Shown: in pieces, positions 45,346-54,205 of the stretch
Position numbering within the stretch: position 1 is the first letter of the stretch
Layout of the letters: the number at the start of each line of letters is the position of its first letter
NCBI RefSeq assembly: GCF_014779655.1
Contig: NZ_JACXYX010000001.1
Coordinates: 248,001 to 312,000 of the forward strand
Reading direction: 5' to 3'
DNA from: Nocardioides ganghwensis
Lineage (GTDB): Bacteria; Actinomycetota; Actinomycetes; Propionibacteriales; Nocardioidaceae
DNA: 64,000 bases
Program-made: the position numbers and the translations under genes
The notes under the pieces: model-generated
What the model was told of the DNA's origin: nothing
Databases searched by the model: none
The model's input: the letters and a program-made list of their open reading frames with translations, nothing else

Positions 45346-45762
45346 TCAGCGCGGACGCGGCTGGCCCTCCGCGGTGCAGCCGAGCTTCTCGACGGTGGTC
45401 GCGCGCCGCTCGGTGCGGACGACCACCTCGTTGGTGCCGGCGACAGGGGTGAACTCGAGCTCGCCGACGGCCGACTTGTCCTCCGACAGGGCCCGCACCC
45501 GGCAGCTGGCGTCCCGCACGCCGTCCTCGAGGCGTACGTCGACGCGGGCGCGGATCTCGTAGTCGCTGGTCACCTCGTAGGTGATGACCTCCGACGACAC
45601 CTCCGGCGTGCTGTGGAACCACGCGGTCCACGCCAGCCAGGTGAGGCCGACGACGGCGAGGAGGGCGGCGAGGCCGATCACCACCGGGCGCTGCCAGCGC
45701 GACGGCGCACCGTAGCGGTCGGCGAGGCGCTGTCCTGCGCCTGTCGAAGGGTCGGTGGTCAC
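45346..45762 (-). CDS. DUF4307 family membrane protein
   Basis: 138 residues from a GTG at 45762, six bases after TACGCT on the minus strand. One membrane segment spans about 26-48, followed by an extracytoplasmic beta-rich domain (EVSSEVITYEVTSDYEIRARVDVRL). Its place between greA and mca is conserved in actinobacteria (from memory, Rv1081c). The function is unknown. Residues 4-9 (DPSTGA) come from a dispersed repeat. Confidence 0.87.
   Translation of the reverse strand: MTTDPSTGAGQRLADRYGAPSRWQRPVVIGLAALLAVVGLTWLAWTAWFHSTPEVSSEVITYEVTSDYEIRARVDVRLEDGVRDASCRVRALSEDKSAVGELEFTPVAGTNEVVVRTERRATTVEKLGCTAEGQPRPR
45730..45755 (-). repeat. Dispersed CCCTTCGAC repeat encoding DPSTG, copy 2
   Basis: On the minus strand CCGACCCTTCGACAGG followed by CGCAGGACAG. 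It is near-identical to the copy at 41521-41544 in the GlmL-like gene. Confidence 0.65.
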
Positions 45763-45768
45763 GCGTCA

Positions 45769-45792
45769 AGCGTAAGTGGCCCCTCCTAGACT
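45769..45792. promoter_or_regulatory. Divergent leaderless promoters of DUF4307 and mca
   Basis: TACGCT on the minus strand (45769-45774) lies six bases before the DUF4307 GTG. TAGACT on the plus strand (45787-45792) lies seven bases before the mca ATG. The two -10 boxes are only 12 bases apart, so their polymerases would exclude each other. Confidence 0.55.
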
Positions 45793-45799
45793 GAAGACC

Positions 45800-46711
45800 A
45801 TGCCCCAGCCCTCCGCAGACCGGCGCACCGACAAGCCCCGCGCCGGGCTCCGCCTGATGCACGTGCACGCCCACCCCGACGACGAGTCGAGCAAGGGAGC
45901 GGCGTCGACCGCCAAGTACGTCTCGGAGGGCGTCGACGTCCACGTCGTCACCTGCACCGGCGGCGAGCGCGGCTCGGTCCTCAACGCCAAGATGGACCGC
46001 CCCGAGGTCTGGGAGAACATCTCGGAGATCCGTCGCGAGGAGATGCACCGCGCCCGCGACATCCTGGGGGTGCGACAGGACTGGCTCGGCTTCGTCGACT
46101 CCGGCTGGCCGGAGGGCGACCCGCTGCCGCCGCTGCCGGAGGGTTGCTTCGCGCTCGTGCCGCTGGAGGAGGCGACCGAGCGCCTCGTGCGGCTGATCCG
46201 CGACTTCCGCCCGCACGTGATGACGACCTACGACGAGCGCGGGGGCTACCCGCACCCCGACCACATCCGCTGCCACGAGGTCTCCGTGGCCGCGTACGCC
46301 GCCGCGGGCGACCCGGAGCGCTTCCCCGACGCGGGGGAGCCGTGGCAGCCGATGAAGCTCTACTACCACCACGGCTGGAGCTGGGCGAAGACCCATGCCC
46401 TCCACGAGGCGATGCTGGCCCACGACCTGGAGTCGCCCTACGAGGAGCGGCTGAAGAACTGGGAGCGCGAGCCCGAGTGGGACGAGCGCATCACGACCCG
46501 GGTGCCGTGCGGTGACTTCTTCGGGGTCCGCGACCAGGCCCTGCTCGCCCACGCCACGCAGATCGACCCCGACGGCATGTGGTTCGCCATCCCGCGCGAG
46601 ATCCAGCAGAAGGTGTGGCCGACCGAGGACTACGAGCTCGTCGAGTCGACGGTCGGGCGCGACCTGCCCGAGGACGACCTGTTCGCCGGGATCCCGACGC
46701 CCGCGCCCTGA
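45800..46711 (+). CDS. mca: Mycothiol S-conjugate amidase
   Basis: 303 residues. It cleaves mycothiol S-conjugates in detoxification. The zinc-binding HAHPDDES (about residues 23-30) and YPHPDHIRCHE (near 155) are typical of the LmbE-like family; GERGSVLNAK and YYHHGWSWAKTHALHE belong to Mca rather than MshB. ATG at 45800. It indicates that the organism makes mycothiol, an actinobacterial thiol. Confidence 0.93.
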   Translation: MPQPSADRRTDKPRAGLRLMHVHAHPDDESSKGAASTAKYVSEGVDVHVVTCTGGERGSVLNAKMDRPEVWENISEIRREEMHRARDILGVRQDWLGFVDSGWPEGDPLPPLPEGCFALVPLEEATERLVRLIRDFRPHVMTTYDERGGYPHPDHIRCHEVSVAAYAAAGDPERFPDAGEPWQPMKLYYHHGWSWAKTHALHEAMLAHDLESPYEERLKNWEREPEWDERITTRVPCGDFFGVRDQALLAHATQIDPDGMWFAIPREIQQKVWPTEDYELVESTVGRDLPEDDLFAGIPTPAP

Positions 46712-46734
46712 CGGGGGAGTGGGATGATGGAGGC

Positions 46735-46983
46735 ATGCTCGACCTGCTGATCGTCCTGGTCCAAGACCCGACTCCCGAGCCCACCCAGGTGAAGGCCGGG
46801 CCGCTGGGCTTCGCGATCTGGATCTTCATGATCCTCGCGGTGGTCGTGATCGCGTTCAGCCTGGTCAAGCAGCTGCGCAAGGCCCAGGCGGCCAAGGACG
46901 CCGGCGTCTACGGCGACGAGCCGGTCCGGCGCACCGATGAGACGGACACCTCGGGCTCGTCCACCACCACCGACGAGCGCTGA
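46735..46983 (+). CDS. Small single-pass membrane protein
   Basis: 82 residues; GGAGG precedes the ATG. One membrane helix (about 24-46, GFAIWIFMILAVVVIAFSLV) is followed by a charged tail. Its position after mca is conserved (from memory Rv1083). The function is unknown. The 3' end overlaps the convergent methyltransferase gene by 76 bases. Confidence 0.72.
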   Translation: MLDLLIVLVQDPTPEPTQVKAGPLGFAIWIFMILAVVVIAFSLVKQLRKAQAAKDAGVYGDEPVRRTDETDTSGSSTTTDER

Positions 46984-47606
46984 GCCGCACCGGCCCGGTC
47001 CGCCCGAACCAGCCGCACCAGGCAGTCCCAGGCCGTACGCCGCTGCTCACCGCCGTGCGGGTCCTCGGTCGCGACCTCCCGGGCGACGCGCTCGGCGCGC
47101 AGCACCTCGACGTCGATCCCCTCGAGATCGCCGAGGACGTCCTCGGCGGTCATCAGCACGGACGGGTCCTGCGGGCCCCCGGTGCCCTCGGCCAGGTTGG
47201 TCGAGTCGTGCGCGACGAGCAGCAGGGTGCCGCCCGGGCGCAGCATCCCGACCGCGCTCCGCACCGCCCGCCTCCGGTCGGCGACCGGCAGCTGGAGGTA
47301 GGCGACCACCACGAGGTCGACCGGATCCGACGGCTGCCACGTCGTCACGTCGGCGCAGACCCACGTGACGTCGAGGTCGCCCGCGACCCGCGCGCCCTTG
47401 TCGAGCGCGACCTGCGAGAAGTCCACGGCCGTGGCCGACCAGCCGCGCGAGGCGAGCCAGATGGCGTTGCGTCCCTCGCCCGCGGCGAGGTCGACGGCCC
47501 GCCCCGGAGGCAGGTCGGCGAGCTCGGCGGCCACGAACTGGTTGGGCTCGCGCGACCAGACCAGGTCGCTGGCGGCGTACCGCTCGTCCCACGCGTGTGC
47601 GTCCAT
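46908..47606 (-). CDS. SAM-dependent class I methyltransferase
   Basis: 232 residues; ATG at 47606, six bases after a TACCCT -10 on the minus strand. The fold begins with DAHAWDERYAASDLVWSREPN, then the SAM-binding motif I VDLAAGEGRNAIWLA, motif II TAVDFSQVAL and VAYLQLPVADR. It resembles the TehB/tellurite-resistance-type methyltransferases. The substrate is unknown. It has an extended C-terminus overlapping the small membrane protein gene. Confidence 0.85.
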   Translation of the reverse strand: MDAHAWDERYAASDLVWSREPNQFVAAELADLPPGRAVDLAAGEGRNAIWLASRGWSATAVDFSQVALDKGARVAGDLDVTWVCADVTTWQPSDPVDLVVVAYLQLPVADRRRAVRSAVGMLRPGGTLLLVAHDSTNLAEGTGGPQDPSVLMTAEDVLGDLEGIDVEVLRAERVAREVATEDPHGGEQRRTAWDCLVRLVRADRAGAAQRSSVVVDEPEVSVSSVRRTGSSP

Positions 47607-47634
47607 GTCCTCAGGGTAGGCCCGTGCTCCCCGT

Positions 47635-47654
47635 CGCCAACCGGTGAGTTGGCG
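47635..47654. repeat. 20-bp intergenic palindrome, copy 2
   Basis: CGCCAACCGGTGAGTTGGCG, equal to the complement of the copy at 31254-31273 at 19 of 20 positions. It lies 27 bases after the GH36 stop, reading on the minus strand, so it could act as that operon's terminator. Confidence 0.7.
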
Positions 47655-47680
47655 GGAGCAGGCCCGCCCCAGAACCGACC

Positions 47681-49816
47681 TCAGCCCACGGCCACCAGCC
47701 GCAGCACCCGCGCCTCCTCCGGGTCGAGGACGGGCAGCGCGATGCCGGCCGTGGCGAGCACCCGGCCGGTGAGCTCCGTGCCGTGGGCGGACCAGGCGCC
47801 GGTGAGGTCGGCGCCGCCGGGTCCGCGGGGCATCTCCTCGGTGACCCGGTAGCGGCGGTCCGGGTCCAGGCCGGTCAGGCGCAGCGGTGCGGGGTGCTGG
47901 GTCGCGGTCGCGGCCACCGTCGCGACGACGTACCACGCCTCCGAGCGGTCCGCGCCGACGACGCCGGTGACGAGCAGCGCCGGGTCCGGGTGGTCGGGGT
48001 GGACCAAGGTGCCGCTGCCGATCAGCGGGCGCACGCGCTTGTGCAGCTCGATCCACGACCGCAGCTCGGCGAGCTCGCCCTCGTCCAGGCGGGACATGTC
48101 CCACTCGATGCCGAACCAGTGGAGCAGGGCGGTGGCGGCGCGGTAGCGCAGGGTGTGGGTGCGCCCGGTCGTGTGGGACGTCGGTCCGCCGACGTGCGAG
48201 CCCATCAGCTCCGGCGGCACCAGCAGCGAGGTCCACCGCTGGAGGTGCTGTCGTTCGAGCGAATCGATGGTGTCGCTGGGCCAGATCCGGTCGGTGCGGG
48301 CCAGCACCTCCGCGTCGACGCGCGCGCCGCCCGAGGAGCACGACTCGATCTCCAGGGCGGGGTGGGCCTCGCGCAGCTCGTCGAGCAGCCGGTACGCAGC
48401 GAGGGTCTGGCCGTGGACGGCCGGGCGCCCGTCGTGGGTGGCGTCGGTGAGGTCGCGGTTGTGGTCCCACTTGAGGTAGGCGACGTCCAGCTCGTCGAGC
48501 AGCGCGAGGAGCGCGGCGCGCAGGTCGGCGTACGCTCCCTCGTCCTGCAGGTCGAGGACCTGCTGCTGGCGCCACTCGGGCGGCGCGGCCGCGCGGCCGC
48601 GCAGCACGCGCTCGGGGTGGGTGCGGGCCGTCTCGGAGTCGAGGTTGACCATCTCGGGCTCGACCCACAGCCCGAACTCCATCCCGCGCCCGCGCACGTG
48701 GTCGACCAGCGGGCCCAGGCCCTGGGGCCACACCTCCGGGTCGACCGTCCAGTCGCCCAGCCCGGCCGTGTCGTCGCGCCGGCCGAGGAACCAGCCGTCG
48801 TCGAGGACGAAGCGCTCGACGGCGACCGCGGCCGCGACGTCGGCGAGCTCGGCGATCCGCTCGAGCGAGTGGTCGAAGTAGACCGCCTCCCACGAGTTCG
48901 CGATGACCGGCCGCTCGGTGCGCGCCCGGGGCGTCACCGACCGCAGGTGGGCGTGGAAGCGGTGGCTCATCGGGTCCAGCCCCGCAGGGGAGAACGAGCC
49001 GAGCAGCCAGGGAGACTCGTAGGTCTCGCCGCGGGCGAGCACGACCTCGCCGGGCGCGAGCAGCTCGCCGCCGCCGAGGAGGACCTCCCCCTCGGGCGTG
49101 CGCTCGGCGTAGTGGGTGTGGTTGCCGCTCCACGCGGTGTGCACCGCCCAGAGCTCGCCTGCGCCGAAGTCGAACCCGGGGGTGCCGGCGACCATGACCA
49201 GGGTGGCGTCGTGACCCGTACGCCCGTGGCGGGCGTCGCGGCGGTGGGTGCCCTGCACCCACGGGTGCCGCTGCGGGGTGCGCTCCTTGCACCAGCGCCC
49301 CGTCAGGTCGAGCAGCTCCGTCGCGTGCGCGCCCACCGGCAGCGCGGTGAGGACCGAGGCGAGGTGGAGGGCGCCGTCGGCCGTGTTGGTCACCGACGTC
49401 CGCGCGTGCAGCAGGCCGGCCTCGTCGAGGGACAGCACGACCCGGACGGCCCACCCGGCCTCGTCGTCGGTGGAGCTGCAGGTGAGGTTCGCGTCGTCGG
49501 CCCTCACGTCCCAGTCGACCAGGCTCGGCGCCGCCGCGGTGGCGCTGCCGCCGACCCGGTGCCCCGCCAGGGCGGGGGTGCCGGAGTAGCCGCGGGTGCC
49601 GTCGGGGACGAGACCGGTGCTGCGCGGGCCGTCGTACGCCGAGCGCGCGGCCCCGGGCCGACGTGCTGTCGCCAGGGCGGCCAGGCCGGCGGCGTCGAGC
49701 TCGCCGAGCGCGGCACCCCAGTGCAGGACGACCGGGATGCCGTGGTCGTCGCGGCCGAGCACGAGGCTGACGCCGGCACGGGTGAGGTGGACCGGGGCGT
49801 GGGCAGGAGCGCTCAT
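47681..49816 (-). CDS. Alpha-galactosidase (GH36)
   Basis: 711 residues. The N-terminal beta-sandwich (1-330) is followed by the catalytic barrel. Motifs: FVLDDGWFLGRRDD, GLWVEPEMVNLDSE, YLKWDHNRDL (nucleophile Asp), CSSGGARVD and SDTIDSLERQ (acid/base Asp). It releases alpha-galactose from melibiose, raffinose or galactolipids. No signal peptide, so it acts inside the cell on imported sugars. ATG overlaps the stop of the regulator gene (ATGA). It is the last gene of the GH42-DeoR-GH36 operon. Confidence 0.92.
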   Translation of the reverse strand: MSAPAHAPVHLTRAGVSLVLGRDDHGIPVVLHWGAALGELDAAGLAALATARRPGAARSAYDGPRSTGLVPDGTRGYSGTPALAGHRVGGSATAAAPSLVDWDVRADDANLTCSSTDDEAGWAVRVVLSLDEAGLLHARTSVTNTADGALHLASVLTALPVGAHATELLDLTGRWCKERTPQRHPWVQGTHRRDARHGRTGHDATLVMVAGTPGFDFGAGELWAVHTAWSGNHTHYAERTPEGEVLLGGGELLAPGEVVLARGETYESPWLLGSFSPAGLDPMSHRFHAHLRSVTPRARTERPVIANSWEAVYFDHSLERIAELADVAAAVAVERFVLDDGWFLGRRDDTAGLGDWTVDPEVWPQGLGPLVDHVRGRGMEFGLWVEPEMVNLDSETARTHPERVLRGRAAAPPEWRQQQVLDLQDEGAYADLRAALLALLDELDVAYLKWDHNRDLTDATHDGRPAVHGQTLAAYRLLDELREAHPALEIESCSSGGARVDAEVLARTDRIWPSDTIDSLERQHLQRWTSLLVPPELMGSHVGGPTSHTTGRTHTLRYRAATALLHWFGIEWDMSRLDEGELAELRSWIELHKRVRPLIGSGTLVHPDHPDPALLVTGVVGADRSEAWYVVATVAATATQHPAPLRLTGLDPDRRYRVTEEMPRGPGGADLTGAWSAHGTELTGRVLATAGIALPVLDPEEARVLRLVAVG

Positions 49817-50628
49817 GCGTCGTCCGCCAGGTCGAGCTCGTCCTCGTCGTCGTCGACCGGGTCGACCACGACCAGCTCGCCGACGTGGTCGGCCAGCGCG
49901 CCGCTGGCGTGGGCGGAGAGCCCGGAGTCGGTGACCAGCACCGCCGCCTCGGACAGGGCGGCCATGCTGCTGAGGCCCACGACGCCCCACTTGCTGGAGT
50001 CGGCGCACACGATCAGGCGCCGCGAGCGCTCGATCATCGCCCGGTTGGTCTCCGACTCGAGCAGGTTGGGCGTGCTGAAACCGGCCCTGACGTCCATGCC
50101 GTGCACCCCCATGAAGAACGCGTCGACGTGGAGGCTGCGCAGCGACGACACCGCGACCGGTCCGACGAGCGCGTCGGACGGGGTGCGCAGGCCGCCGGTC
50201 AGCAGCACCGACGTGGTGGCGTCCCCGGTGCGGTGCAGGACGTCGGCGACCCACACGGAGTTGGTCACGACCGTGAGGTTGGGGATGCGGGCGATGTGCT
50301 CGGTCAGCGCGTGGGTGGTGGTGCCGGCCGAGACGGCGATGGCCATCCCGGTGTGCACCATGTCGGCGGCCGCGCGGGCGATCGCCTCCTTCTCGCGTCG
50401 ACGCTGCACGGACTTGGCGGCGAAGCCCGGCTCCGACGACGACGGCTCGGCCACGGCCAGTGCGCCGCCGTGGACCTTCTCCAGCAGCCCGTCGCGGTGC
50501 AGGGCGACGAGGTCACGGCGCACGGTCATGTCGGAGACGCCGAGCAGCTCGACGAGGTCGGTGACGCGCACCGTCCCGTCGCGGCTCAGCTCGGCCAGGA
50601 TCCGGCTCCGGCGCTGCGCGGCGAGCAT
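49813..50628 (-). CDS. DeoR family transcriptional regulator
   Basis: 271 residues. The HTH at residues 5-60 (RRSRILAELSRDGTVRVTDLVELLGVSDMTVRRDL) is the DeoR type; the C-terminal sensor (DeoRC) holds TTHALTEHI and GVHGMDVRAGFSTPN, where phosphorylated sugars bind. It is translated between the two glycosidase genes, so it most likely represses its own operon and the divergent importer in response to a galactose-pathway sugar phosphate. Repression is inferred from the family. Confidence 0.88.
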   Translation of the reverse strand: MLAAQRRSRILAELSRDGTVRVTDLVELLGVSDMTVRRDLVALHRDGLLEKVHGGALAVAEPSSSEPGFAAKSVQRRREKEAIARAAADMVHTGMAIAVSAGTTTHALTEHIARIPNLTVVTNSVWVADVLHRTGDATTSVLLTGGLRTPSDALVGPVAVSSLRSLHVDAFFMGVHGMDVRAGFSTPNLLESETNRAMIERSRRLIVCADSSKWGVVGLSSMAALSEAAVLVTDSGLSAHASGALADHVGELVVVDPVDDDEDELDLADDA

Positions 50629-52685
50629 CAGCTCCTCCCGCCCGGCACCGAGGTGTCGCGGACGGCCTCGCGGACCACCTCGCGGACCACCTCGCGGACG
50701 ACGGCCACCCCGCCGGCCGGCACCTCCAGGTCGCCGGCGACCTCGCGTCCGGCGACCAGGTCGGTGCCGTGCACGTCGACCGCGGCGGGGGCGTCGCCGT
50801 GGTTGATCACGAACAGCCAGCTCGCGTCGGCGCCCACCCGCCTGGTGACCTCGACCAGGTCCGCGGCGCCGGGCAGGGTCTCGATGCCGGTCTCGGCCAC
50901 CAGCCGGTCGACGAGTCGGTCGGTGCCGCCGCGGTCGAGCCGCGTCGCGACGTACCACGCGACCCCGGAGCCGACCTCGCGCCGCGTCACCGCGGGCAGG
51001 CCCGCGGCGGGCCCGTCGGCGTACGTCGCGACGGCCTCGGCGCCGGTGAGCTCGAGGTCCTCGGCCCAGGTGTCGGCGGTGACGGCGCCGCTCCCGAGGC
51101 CGTCGACGCGCACCGTCTCGCCCGCTAGCAGGGGCAGGAGCTCGGTCGTCCGTACGCCGAGCAGGTCGCGGAAGGCACCCGGGTAGCCGCCGAGGCGGAT
51201 GTGGTCGTTCTCGTCGACGATGCCGCTGAAGTAGGTGATCACCACCGTGGCGCCGGCCTCGGCGGCAGCCGTCAGCGCGGCCACGGTGGCGTCGCTGACG
51301 AGGTAGAGCGTGGGGACCACGACGAGCCGGTAGGCGGAGAGGTCGGCGCTGGGGTGGACCACGTCGACGCCCACGCCCCGGGCCGACAGGGAGCGGTGCA
51401 GGTCCTCGGCCCGGTCCCGGTAGCGCACGTCGATGCTCGGGTGGGAGTCGAGCTCGCACCCCCACCACGCCTCGTAGTCGAACAGGATCGCCGCGTCGTT
51501 GCGCGCCGTGCTGCCCGAGACCTCCTCGACGGCGTCCAGGAGCCGCGACAGCTCCACCACCTCGCGCCACTGGCGGGTGTCGGTGCCGGCGTGGGGCAGC
51601 AGGCCGGAGTGGAACTTCTCCGCGCCGGCGCGCGACGCGCGCCACTGGAAGAACAGCACCGCGTCGGTGCCGTGCGCCACGTGGGACAGGCTGTTGCGGA
51701 TCATCTCGCCGGGCCGCTTGGCCCGGTTGCGCGGCTGCCAGTTGACGGCGCTGGTGCTGTGCTCCATCAGCAGCCAGGGGCGACCGTCGGCGGTGCCGCG
51801 GGTCAGGTCGGCGCTGAAGGCGAGCTCACGGTGCCCGTCGTCCTCGGCGGCGATGAGGTAGTGGTCGTTGGACACCACGTCGAGCTCGCGGCCCCAGCGC
51901 AGGTAGTCCATCTGCGGCGTCTGGCGCATCACCATGAAGTTGGTGGTGACCGGGACGCCGGGGGAGAGGCGGTGCAGGACGTCGCGCTCCACGACGAAGT
52001 TGTCGAGCAGCTGGTCGGAGGAGAAGCGGGCGAAGTCGAGCTGCTGGGTCGGGTTGGCGTGCGTCGGTGCCGAGCGCGGCGGCAGCACCTGCTCGAAGTC
52101 GTCGTAGCGCTGGGACCAGAAGGCGGTGCCCCAGGCGTCGTTGAGCCGGGCGACGTCGTCGTCGTAGCGGTCGCGGAGCCAGGTCCGGAAGGCGGCCGCG
52201 CTGGTGTCGCAGTAGCAGCGCGCGTTGTGGCAGCCCAGCTCGTTGGACACGTGCCACAGCGCCAGGGCCGGGTGGTCGTGGTAGCGCTCGGCCATGCGGG
52301 TGCACAGCTCGAGCGCGTGCTCGCGGTAGACCGGCGAGCTCGGGCAGAACGACTGCCGCCCGCCGGGCCAGAGGGTGCGCCCGTCCGCGGTGACCGGGAG
52401 CATCTCGGGGTGCCGGTGGGTCAGCCACGGCGGCGGCGATGCGGTCGCGGTGGCGAGGTCGACCCTGACCCCTGCGGCGTGCAGGTCGTCCATCTGCCGG
52501 TCGAGCCAGCCGAACTCCCACTGGTCGGGCCCCGGCTGGAGCCAGGCCCAGGAGAAGACGGCGAGCGTGACCAGGTCGACGCCCGCCTCGCCCATCAGCT
52601 CGCGGTCCTCCACGTGGGCTGCGGCGGGCCACTGCTCGGGGTTGTAGTCGCCTCCGAAGGCCAGCGCGGGCAGGGATGTCGGCAT
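50628..52685 (-). CDS. Beta-galactosidase (GH42)
   Basis: 685 residues; ATG at 52685. It starts with FGGDYNPEQWP, the GH42 N-terminal motif. The catalytic pair is in WHVSNELGCHN (acid/base Glu) and LLMEHSTSAVNWQ (nucleophile Glu). CYCDTSAAAF holds cysteines that bind zinc in relatives. It hydrolyses beta-galactosides, often short galacto-oligosaccharides, inside the cell. The C-terminal tail has a short repeated VVREVVREVVRE run. It is divergent from the ABC importer. Confidence 0.92.
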   Translation of the reverse strand: MPTSLPALAFGGDYNPEQWPAAAHVEDRELMGEAGVDLVTLAVFSWAWLQPGPDQWEFGWLDRQMDDLHAAGVRVDLATATASPPPWLTHRHPEMLPVTADGRTLWPGGRQSFCPSSPVYREHALELCTRMAERYHDHPALALWHVSNELGCHNARCYCDTSAAAFRTWLRDRYDDDVARLNDAWGTAFWSQRYDDFEQVLPPRSAPTHANPTQQLDFARFSSDQLLDNFVVERDVLHRLSPGVPVTTNFMVMRQTPQMDYLRWGRELDVVSNDHYLIAAEDDGHRELAFSADLTRGTADGRPWLLMEHSTSAVNWQPRNRAKRPGEMIRNSLSHVAHGTDAVLFFQWRASRAGAEKFHSGLLPHAGTDTRQWREVVELSRLLDAVEEVSGSTARNDAAILFDYEAWWGCELDSHPSIDVRYRDRAEDLHRSLSARGVGVDVVHPSADLSAYRLVVVPTLYLVSDATVAALTAAAEAGATVVITYFSGIVDENDHIRLGGYPGAFRDLLGVRTTELLPLLAGETVRVDGLGSGAVTADTWAEDLELTGAEAVATYADGPAAGLPAVTRREVGSGVAWYVATRLDRGGTDRLVDRLVAETGIETLPGAADLVEVTRRVGADASWLFVINHGDAPAAVDVHGTDLVAGREVAGDLEVPAGGVAVVREVVREVVREAVRDTSVPGGRS

Positions 52686-52715
52686 GCGACCACTGTGTCG
52701 ACCCTCACAGGCCGA

Positions 52716-52814
52716 AGTCAACGCTTTGTGGGGGAAAACGGTTTGGAAATGTTTGATCTGGTGCGAAAACGACACCCGAAAGGGTTGACGGGTCTGTGTC
52801 AGTCGTCACATGCT
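52716..52814. promoter_or_regulatory. Divergent promoters with paired GAAAACG repeats
   Basis: TTGACT on the minus strand (52716-52721) is a -35 for the GH42 operon. TTGACG (52785-52790) with CATGCT 18 bases later is a candidate for the importer. Between them GAAAACG occurs at 52734-52740 and 52765-52771, 31 bases apart (about three helical turns), a good arrangement for DeoR-family operators. Confidence 0.4.
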
Positions 52815-52873
52815 GTCCATCTCTGTTCGGTTTTGTCCCCGTTTGCTCAGTCCGGCTCGTCCAGGAGGCCCCC

Positions 52874-54202
52874 GTGTCACTGCCCCGCTCCAGCGCGATC
52901 CCCCGCTCCGCGCTCACCACCATGGCCGCCTCGCGTCGGTCCGTCCTCCGCGGCCTCGCGCTCAGCGGCCTCGCCGTGGGCGGCGCCAGCGCCCTCGCCG
53001 CCTGCGGCGGCGACTCGGGGGGCCCGGCCACCGGCGAGGGCGCCACCGTGAAGTTCGGCATCAACGAGGCGTCCGGCTCGGGGCCCGCCTACGACCGCCT
53101 CAAGGCGATCGCCGACGCCTACGCCGAGGAGAGCGGCACCGAGGTGGCGCTCAACGCGGTGGACCACAACACCTTCCAGGAGAGCATCAACACCTACCTC
53201 CAGGGCACGCCCGACGACGTCTTCACGTGGTTCGCCGGCTTCCGGATGGCGCAGTTCGCGGAGAACGGGCTGATCACCGACCTGAGCGACCAGTGGCCCA
53301 TCGACGGCCTCAACGACTCGTTCAAGCAGGCCGCCACCGCCCCCGACGGCAAGCAGTACTTCGTGCCGATCAGCTACTACCCGTGGGCGGTCTTCTACCG
53401 GAAGTCCGTCTTCGAGAAGAACGGCTGGGCGCCGCCGGAGACCAACGACGACTTCATGGCCCTCATGGACGACATGCAGGGCAAGGGCGTCACCCCGTTC
53501 GCGTTCGGCGACAAGGACGGCTGGCCCGCGATGGGCACCTTCGACATCCTCAACATGCGCCTCAACGGCTTCGACTTCCACATGAGCCTGATGGCGGGCG
53601 AGGAGGCCTGGGACGGCGACGAGGTCAAGCTCGTGTTCGACACGTGGCGCAAGCTGCTGCCCTACCACCAGGCCGACCCGCTCGGCCGTACGTGGCAGGA
53701 GGCCGCGACCGCGATGGGCAAGGGCGAGTGCGGCATGTACCTGCTCGGCACCTTCGTCGTGGACGCCCTTGGCGAGAACGGCGACGACCTCGACTTCTTC
53801 ACCTTCCCCGAGCTCGACCCGGCCATCGGCTCCGACGCCCTCGACGCCCCGATCGACGGCTTCTGCGTCGCGGCGGCCGGGCAGAACCAGGACGCCGGCA
53901 AGGCGATGGCCAAGTGGCTCGGCAGCGCCGCCGCCGCCGACGCCGGCAACAGCGCCGCCGACGCTCCGTTCATCGCGGCCAACTCCGGCGCCAGCACCTC
54001 GACCTACAGCGACCTGCAGAAGAAGTCCGCCGAGGTCGTCGGTGCCGCCGCCAACATCGCCCAGTTCATGGACCGCGACACCAACGCGGACTTCGCGAAC
54101 ACGGTGATGATCCCGTCGATCCAGGAGTTCCTGAAGAACCCCGACGACATCGACGGGGTCACGGCCAGCATCCAGGAGCAGGCCGACTCGATCTTCGGCT
54201 GA
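52874..54202 (+). CDS. Sugar ABC transporter substrate-binding lipoprotein
   Basis: 442 residues from a GTG at 52874 with AGGAGG five bases upstream. The signal has a twin-arginine stretch (SRRSVLRGLALSG) and the lipobox LAAC, so it is likely a Tat-exported lipoprotein. The mature part is a class of extracellular sugar-binding protein family 1 (VKFGINEASGSGPAYDRLKAIADAYAEESG). Substrate is predicted as a galactose-containing oligosaccharide from the adjacent GH36 and GH42 genes. Confidence 0.9.
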   Translation: MSLPRSSAIPRSALTTMAASRRSVLRGLALSGLAVGGASALAACGGDSGGPATGEGATVKFGINEASGSGPAYDRLKAIADAYAEESGTEVALNAVDHNTFQESINTYLQGTPDDVFTWFAGFRMAQFAENGLITDLSDQWPIDGLNDSFKQAATAPDGKQYFVPISYYPWAVFYRKSVFEKNGWAPPETNDDFMALMDDMQGKGVTPFAFGDKDGWPAMGTFDILNMRLNGFDFHMSLMAGEEAWDGDEVKLVFDTWRKLLPYHQADPLGRTWQEAATAMGKGECGMYLLGTFVVDALGENGDDLDFFTFPELDPAIGSDALDAPIDGFCVAAAGQNQDAGKAMAKWLGSAAAADAGNSAADAPFIAANSGASTSTYSDLQKKSAEVVGAAANIAQFMDRDTNADFANTVMIPSIQEFLKNPDDIDGVTASIQEQADSIFG

Positions 54203-54205
54203 GCC

